Below, piece after piece: positions 6,801 through 9,065 of a DNA stretch of 9,065 nucleotides (position 1 is the first letter of the stretch; the number at the start of each line of letters is the position of its first letter). The stretch covers positions 1 to 9,065 of the forward strand of contig JANXSA010000417.1 of assembly GCA_025352915.1 (NCBI GenBank), given 5' to 3'. The position numbers and the translations under genes were made by a program. Source of the stretch: Rhodospirillales bacterium (GTDB lineage: Bacteria > Pseudomonadota > Alphaproteobacteria > Acetobacterales > Acetobacteraceae). Below the pieces are notes generated by a model. It worked only from the letters and a program-made list of their open reading frames with translations. It was not told where the DNA came from and searched no databases.

Positions 6801-9000
6801 GATGGCTGGCCACCGTCACCCCGCCGCGCCGTGGCGGCAGCGCGGCCATCACGGGGATGAAGCTCGGCACCGCGATCATCGCCACGACGAAGACGGTCCA
6901 AGCGACTGCCGCGTCGAACGGCATCGCCCAACCGGTGATCAGTGCCAGCAGGGCCAATGGGGCCGACAACGTCCGGCGCAGATTGTCGAGCATCTTCCAG
7001 CGCCCGACGGCCGGCATCGCGCCCTCCGGCGCCTCGCCGATCCGCGGCGCGGTACCCACCAGCCATGGCAGAAGCTGCCAGTCGCCGCGCGCCCAGCGGT
7101 GGTGGCGCATGGCACCGACGTCGTAGCGGGCGGGAAACGCCTCGACCACTTCCACGTCCGAAGCCAGCCCCGCCCGGGCAAAGATGCCCTCGAACAGGTC
7201 GTGGCTCAGCAACGTCCCCTCGGGCACCCGGCCGGCCAATGCCGCCTCGAAGGTGTCGACGTGGTAGATGCCCTTGCCGTTGTAGGAGCCTTCGCCAAAC
7301 AGGTCCTGGTAGACATCCGACACCGCGGCGGAATAGGGGTCGATGCCGTTGAGGCTGGAGAAGATGCGCTGGAACATCGACCCTTCGCCACCAACCGGCA
7401 TCGACGGGGTGACGCGCGGCTGCAACACCGCATGCCCCTCGACCACCCGGCCCTGTGCGGGGTCGAAGCGCGGTTGGTTGAGCGGGTGAGCCATCTTGCC
7501 GATCAGGCGGCGCACGGTGTCGCGCGGCAGCTGGGTGTCGGCATCGAGCGTCACCACGTAGCGGATGTCGGTGGGGCAACAGGCGGCGATGCCGTCCCGT
7601 GCCACGAAGCTGGTATCCACCGCACCGCGCAGCAGCCGATTCAGCTCATGCAGTTTGCCGCGCTTGCGCTCCCAACCCATCCAGCACGCCTCACCCTGGC
7701 TCCACAGGCGCCGGCGATGCAGCAGCAGGAAACGCGGGCCGCCCGGTGCGGGCCCATACTGGGCGTTGAGCCGGTCGATCCCATCGATCGCCGCATGCAG
7801 CAGCGCCTCGTCGCCGTCGACATGCTCCTCGGCGGCATCGGTCCAATCGGACAGCAAGGCGAAATGCAGGTCGCCCTCGGGGCTGGCGAGATGGTGGATT
7901 TCCAGCCGCCGGACATGCTCCTCAATCGCCGGCATCGTCGTCAGCATCATCGGCACGGCGACCATCGTGCGCAGATGGGCGGGAACCCCATCGCGCAATT
8001 CCAGCGCCGGCAACTGCGTCGCCCCCAGTCCTGACGTGACAAAGCGATTGACCAGCGCGATCGATGCGTCGAACGCCGGCGCGATGCCCAGGATGGCCAG
8101 GAGCGCCACGAATCCACCACCCAACCCGGTGGCCGCCAGCGCCAGCAGCGCTAGCCCGAGCAGCACGATGACGCCGGCCAGGATCAGCGCGACATAGAAC
8201 CGGATGCCCAGCGCCCGCCCCAGCCGCGCGAGCCGCTGCCGGACCGGCGGACGGTAGCCGATCGAACTTTCGAACGCGCCCCGGCCGCCGTTCAACAGGT
8301 GGTATCCGCAATCCGCTTCCCGGGCGGCAGGCCCGTCCGGGGACATCGCGGCAGCACGGCGCGCCGCCGCCACCGCGGCCTGGGCGATCTCAAGCTCGGA
8401 CTGGCTGGACCCTCGCGCCAGCGTTTCAATGGCGCTGCGATAGAGGTTGCGCGTCGCCAAGTCCATGGCGCGGAAGTCGCCGCCTTCCGCCAGTGCGGCG
8501 TCCACCAGGCTGGTGTGCTCAAAGGACTCGTCCCAGTCGACATCGGCCATCCGGCGCAGGCTGGTGATGATGTTGCGCACGGTGACATTCGCCGCCCCCT
8601 GGCGCCGATGCACCTCGCGCACCGCGGCATCCACCGTCATGCCCTGGACGAGAAGCCGCTCGTCGAGCCAGGTCAGAGCGGGGGTGATCGTCGGGTCCTC
8701 GTCGCGCAACCGGTGCGCAAGCTGCACCGCGAAAGCGTCGGTCAGTGGCGCGCGCTGATGCTCCGCGATCACAACGGCAATTGGCTCCGGCGGGCGCCCG
8801 GCCGTGCCTAGCAGGCGATCGGCAAGTGCGTCGGCCTGCTCGCGGGCCAGCCGGTTGACGACGGTCTGTATGGCCAGGCGCCGCAGATTCTCGATCAGAA
8901 CGATGCGCAAGGTGATCGATACCGCCCAAAGCTCGCCGATGGTCTGAGGTGGTCCCCATCTATTGGACAGGAAACGGGCTGAATTAAGAGAGAGCCCCAC
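811..9000 (-). CDS. ndvB: cyclic beta-1,2-glucan synthase (NdvB/ChvB/Cgs family), 5'-truncated
   Basis: Inner-membrane enzyme that builds cyclic beta-1,2-glucan from UDP-glucose: it elongates on itself, controls chain length by phosphorolysis, then cyclises. The frame of 2729 codons is uninterrupted. Visible in order: conserved N-terminal motif TIGELWAVSITLRIVLIENL (residues 20-39); two membrane segments (about 266-311); GT84 domain with DAD (486-488) and HHRWARGDW (633-641); further membrane segments (about 676-851); GH189/glycoamylase-like domain (about 865-1380); a GH94-type N-module (about 1430-1700); a second GH94 module with the catalytic barrel (about 1905-2690). The C-terminus is complete, with a short extension after the last conserved block. 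Intact relatives are about 2830-2870 residues and carry roughly 150 residues before TIGELWAV. Here these are replaced by about 19 residues translated from an IS-like end. The GTG at 9000 lacks a Shine-Dalgarno and is not the native start; native sequence begins at about 8943. Family assignment is very secure; activity of the truncated product is unknown. Confidence 0.96.
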   Translation of the reverse strand: MGLSLNSARFLSNRWGPPQTIGELWAVSITLRIVLIENLRRLAIQTVVNRLAREQADALADRLLGTAGRPPEPIAVVIAEHQRAPLTDAFAVQLAHRLRDEDPTITPALTWLDERLLVQGMTVDAAVREVHRRQGAANVTVRNIITSLRRMADVDWDESFEHTSLVDAALAEGGDFRAMDLATRNLYRSAIETLARGSSQSELEIAQAAVAAARRAAAMSPDGPAAREADCGYHLLNGGRGAFESSIGYRPPVRQRLARLGRALGIRFYVALILAGVIVLLGLALLALAATGLGGGFVALLAILGIAPAFDASIALVNRFVTSGLGATQLPALELRDGVPAHLRTMVAVPMMLTTMPAIEEHVRRLEIHHLASPEGDLHFALLSDWTDAAEEHVDGDEALLHAAIDGIDRLNAQYGPAPGGPRFLLLHRRRLWSQGEACWMGWERKRGKLHELNRLLRGAVDTSFVARDGIAACCPTDIRYVVTLDADTQLPRDTVRRLIGKMAHPLNQPRFDPAQGRVVEGHAVLQPRVTPSMPVGGEGSMFQRIFSSLNGIDPYSAAVSDVYQDLFGEGSYNGKGIYHVDTFEAALAGRVPEGTLLSHDLFEGIFARAGLASDVEVVEAFPARYDVGAMRHHRWARGDWQLLPWLVGTAPRIGEAPEGAMPAVGRWKMLDNLRRTLSAPLALLALITGWAMPFDAAVAWTVFVVAMIAVPSFIPVMAALPPRRGGVTVASHLRALGADGWMAAALTGLHVIFLAHQAWLMGDAIARTLWRLYVSRRHLLEWTTAAQASAGQRLGLLGMYGTMAGALVLAAIAVLVIVGTAVGDDRGDTWVLAAPFVALWLASPIVANWISLAPEQNGRPPVRAAEAQALRLIARRTWRFFETFVTAADNMLPPDNFQEDPRPVLAHRTSPTNMGLYLLSVVCARDFGWISTGAAVARLEATLATMERLVRHRGHFLNWYDTSTLRPLDPNYVSSVDSGNLAGHLLALASTCSEWRAVPGRAASRLIGPRLVGALDAIAILREEERALQDGRRTQTVTARQLEETLDGLAEAVRFAAGLPDIGMATLSDLARIADTVVDMARALGLERGNGAGAELLAWAQAVLATIDSHRQDLAAGSGWDRQLDALETQARAMALAMEFGFLLDRERKLLSIGYLVPEDMLDTSCYDLLASEARLASFVGIAKGDIPARHWFRLGRAVVPVAHGAALVSWSGSMFEYLMPSLVMRAPAGSLLDQTSRLILRRQVEYAGQQGRPWGISESAYNVRDFEFTYQYSNFGVPSLGLKRGLGENQVVAPYATALAAMVDPHAAAENFSRLAAAGGRGQYGFYEALDYTPQRLPEGQKVAVVRAFMAHHQGMTIVAIADALFDGLMRQRFHTEPLVQATELLLQERMPRDVSVSRPWAAEVRAASAANLGELAGVRRFTSTYQPAPATHLLSNGRFTTMLTAAGSGYSRWGNIAVTRWREDATCDASGSYLFLRDTANGAVWSAGFQPRGVEPDEYNVHFHEDRAEFVRRDGMLTTSLVVLVSEEDDAELRRLTITNAGPRMREIEITSYTELVLAPHATDIAHPAFSKLFVQTEHLPETGALLATRRRRDPTEPEIWVAHLAVVEGEAVGRLEYETDRARFLGRGHDVHAPIALIDGQRLSNTTGTVLDPIFALRRRVRIAPGGVAHLTFWTTAASSRAALLDAIDRLGEASAHARAATLAWTQAQVELHHLGISAGQAALFQRLAGHVIHAQPAMRPAADVIARGAGAQSGLWNQGVSGDLPIVVLRIADTEHLDVVHELLQAHGYWRMKQLAVDVIIINERQASYVQELQAALETMVRTSRARRDIVGGDPLGRVVVLRVDLMPAETWALLASVARIVLVARRGSLFDQLERRMDVRPPPVAPPAMALARRAVTEPAAPLPKLEFFNGLGGFAQDGQEYVTILGPGQATPAPWINVIANPVFGFQVATEGSGYTWSLSSRENQLTPWSNDPVSDPPGEVLYLRDDDTGQLWTPTASPIRDPAATYVAHHGRGYSRFTHVSHGIAAELIQFVPVDAAIKISRLVLHNRTGAVRHLSVAAYAEWVLGPSRSAALPFVTTQIDKTTGAIFARNPWSMGFGSRVAFLDLGGRQSEWTGDRREFIGRNASLANPAAMAATRPWSNTVGAGLDPCAALRTRIVLPPHGSVELVCFLGQAGSAEEAASLIATYRAADLEAVRMQAVGQWNTLLDAVQVKTPDRAMDIMLNGWLLYQTLACRIWARAGFYQASGAYGFRDQLQDGMALTALRPAMTREHLLRAAGRQFVEGDVQHWWLPHSGQGVRTRISDDRVWLAYAAGLYVEVSGDAAVLEAEVLFLEGQVLKPDEHDAFFQPTTADETGTLYEHCARALDQSLAVGTHGLPLIGTGDWSDGLNRVGEKGQGESVWLAWLLHTALATFVPVAVARRDLARAAAWQAHAESLRAALEGEAWDGAWYRRGYFDDGTPFGAAASDECRIDALAQSWAVLSGAADPARAATAMDAVERELVRAEDGVALLFTPPFDKTPLDPGYIKGYPPGIRENGGQYTHAALWSVMALAELGQGDRAMALFALLNPVNHALTRAAVHRYKVEPYVVAADVYAAPGHMGRGGWTWYTGSAGWMQRAGLESILGLRRRGDELHLDPCIPAAWPGFEVTLRHGSARYIITVENPDGVEQGIGSASLDGEALPARPVLLLLVDSDTTHRVVVRMGLQPLIGAGAETGARVA
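931..3288 (-). other. second GH94 module with phosphorylase catalytic barrel of the glucan synthase
   Basis: Covers about residues 1905-2690. It opens with LEFFNGLGGFAQDGQEYVTI (1912-1931) and a second beta-supersandwich (YTWSLSSRENQLTPWSNDPV, 1962-1981). The (alpha/alpha)6 barrel follows, with YGFRDQLQDGMAL (2257-2269), HWWLPHSGQGVRTRISDD (2296-2313), GDWSDGLNRVG (2391-2401), GYPPGIRENGGQYTHAALW (2537-2555) and GRGGWTWYTGSAGWM (2610-2624). In GH94 phosphorylases the Asp-Trp-x-Asp motif carries the general acid, and the ENGGQYTHAA and GWTWYTGSAGW blocks line the phosphate and sugar sites. In Cgs proteins this domain trims beta-1,2-glucan by phosphorolysis to set ring size. It appears complete; the one deviation noticed is serine in DWSD, where I recall DWND as usual. 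Confidence 0.88.
3901..4713 (-). other. first GH94-type N-terminal (beta-supersandwich) module of the glucan synthase
   Basis: Covers about residues 1430-1700. It has the look of a glycosyltransferase-36/GH94 N-terminal domain: THLLSNGRFTTMLTAAGSGYSRWG (around 1434-1457), a long run of beta-rich sequence, ITNAGPRMREIEITSYTELVL (around 1541-1561), and an end near FWTTAASSRAALLDAIDRL (around 1677-1695). A linker of about 200 residues follows (LWNQGVSGDLPIVVLRI, then AHGYWRMKQLAVDVIIINE) before the second copy. Such N-terminal modules carry no catalytic residues in the GH94 family; duplication of this module is normal in cyclic glucan synthases. Confidence 0.8.
4861..6408 (-). other. GH189 (glycoamylase-like) transglycosylase/cyclisation domain of the glucan synthase
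   Basis: Covers about residues 865-1380, after the last membrane segment. It begins with an alpha-helical block (RRTWRFFETFVTAADNMLPP, 876-895, then SPTNMGLYLL 911-920). The core motifs are SWSGSMFEYLMPSL (1211-1224), WGISESAYN (1256-1264), NFGVPSLGLKRGLGENQVVAPY (ending 1297), YGFYEALDYTP (1326-1336) and MAHHQGMT (1352-1359). These match the (alpha/alpha)6 glycoamylase-like fold that, in characterised cyclic glucan synthases, performs intramolecular beta-1,2 transglycosylation. The conserved glutamates in MFEY, GISES and FYEAL are candidate catalytic residues, but I cannot assign nucleophile and acid from sequence alone. Confidence 0.85.
7009..8040 (-). other. GT84 glycosyltransferase domain of the glucan synthase
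   Basis: Covers about residues 321-664 of the synthase, on the cytoplasmic side between the second and third membrane segments. It starts near the conserved stretch around LPALELRDGVPAHLRTMVAVP and contains YVVTLDADTQLPRD (481-494), whose DAD is the expected metal/UDP-glucose-binding DxD. It continues with NGIDPYSAAVSDVYQDLFGEG (551-571), SHDLFEG (599-605, the HDL block expected to hold a catalytic acid) and RHHRWARGDWQLLPW (632-646), the family form of the (Q/R)xxRW signature of processive family-2-like transferases. All blocks are present, so this catalytic domain looks intact. The functional reading is family knowledge; the motifs are seen directly. Confidence 0.9.
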
Positions 9001-9065
9001 CGGTTGTCAGTTCCCCCAGCCGTTCGCGAGGGGCCGTGCTTTCTACCACTTTTCCTGGATCAATT
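8945..9065. mobile_element. terminus of an insertion sequence, IS3-like, abutting the glucan synthase gene
   Basis: The stretch starting TGAGGTGGTCCCC and continuing with CATCTATTGGACAGG resembles the TG-starting terminal repeats of IS3-family elements (TGNNNTGNCCCC followed by a TGGACA-like block). Its first base lies exactly where similarity of the synthase to its family stops: codon 19 straddles the boundary and codon 20 is the T of the conserved TIGELWAV. The element runs out of the window, so the transposase core, the other terminal repeat and the target duplication cannot be seen. That this is a foreign junction is well supported by the truncated family motif; the exact IS family is inferred from the end alone. 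Confidence 0.6.
8984..9064 (-). pseudogene. possible C-terminal tail of an IS-encoded transposase (partial, runs off the window)
   Basis: On the minus strand a frame is open from the window edge and ends in TAA at 8986-8984, about 38 bases inside the IS-like end. It would encode 26 residues ending in TTGGALS. In IS3-family elements the transposase (OrfB) gene usually stops within a few tens of bases of the right terminal repeat, so position and orientation fit. The peptide has no recognisable motif and 26 open codons is short for high-GC DNA, so this rests on position only. Confidence 0.22.

Noticed and set aside
6133..8034. 633-codon open frame on the plus strand, opposite the synthase GT84/membrane region
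   Set aside because: It lies entirely antisense to strongly conserved synthase codons, has low-complexity Arg/His/Gln/Gly-rich sequence and no domain. High GC3 removes stops from this antisense frame, so it is a shadow.
8647..8664. GACGAG/CTCGTC inverted repeat near the ATG at 8640
   Set aside because: It lies in conserved coding sequence; a 6-bp stem is unremarkable and there is no evidence of regulation.

Overview
The window is high-GC DNA (about two thirds G+C by eye) dominated by one gene. That gene is a cyclic beta-1,2-glucan synthase of the NdvB/ChvB/Cgs family, on the minus strand, filling about 90 percent of the window. The family, the strong GC3 codon use and the IS-rich character suggest an alphaproteobacterium (Rhizobiales, or Rhodospirillales such as Acetobacteraceae). 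The genus cannot be fixed from this sequence.

Layout from left to right. Positions 1-186 hold nothing recognisable. Positions 190-417 (+) encode a possible small Gly/His-rich lipoprotein. Its signal peptide is out of frame with the only good Shine-Dalgarno/ATG, which suggests a one-base deletion. Positions 418-810 hold no convincing gene, only a 7-bp hairpin just after the lipoprotein stop. Positions 811-8943 (-) are the glucan synthase, which keeps its GT84 glycosyltransferase domain, membrane segments, GH189-type transglycosylase domain and C-terminal GH94 modules in one uninterrupted frame. Positions 8945-9065 look like the terminus of an insertion sequence (IS3-like end beginning TGAGGTGGTCCCC).

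The main result is at the right edge. The conserved N-terminal motif of the synthase (TIGELWAV, normally about 150-200 residues into the protein) sits directly against the IS-like end. The open frame runs on into that end and yields a GTG 'start' that is not native. The gene is therefore best read as 5'-truncated by insertion, with the original start codon and promoter lost or lying beyond the element. Nothing else looks like an undescribed system. The long plus-strand open frames opposite the synthase are shadows of its GC-rich codon use. The two genes in the window converge, and nothing in the sequence links them functionally.
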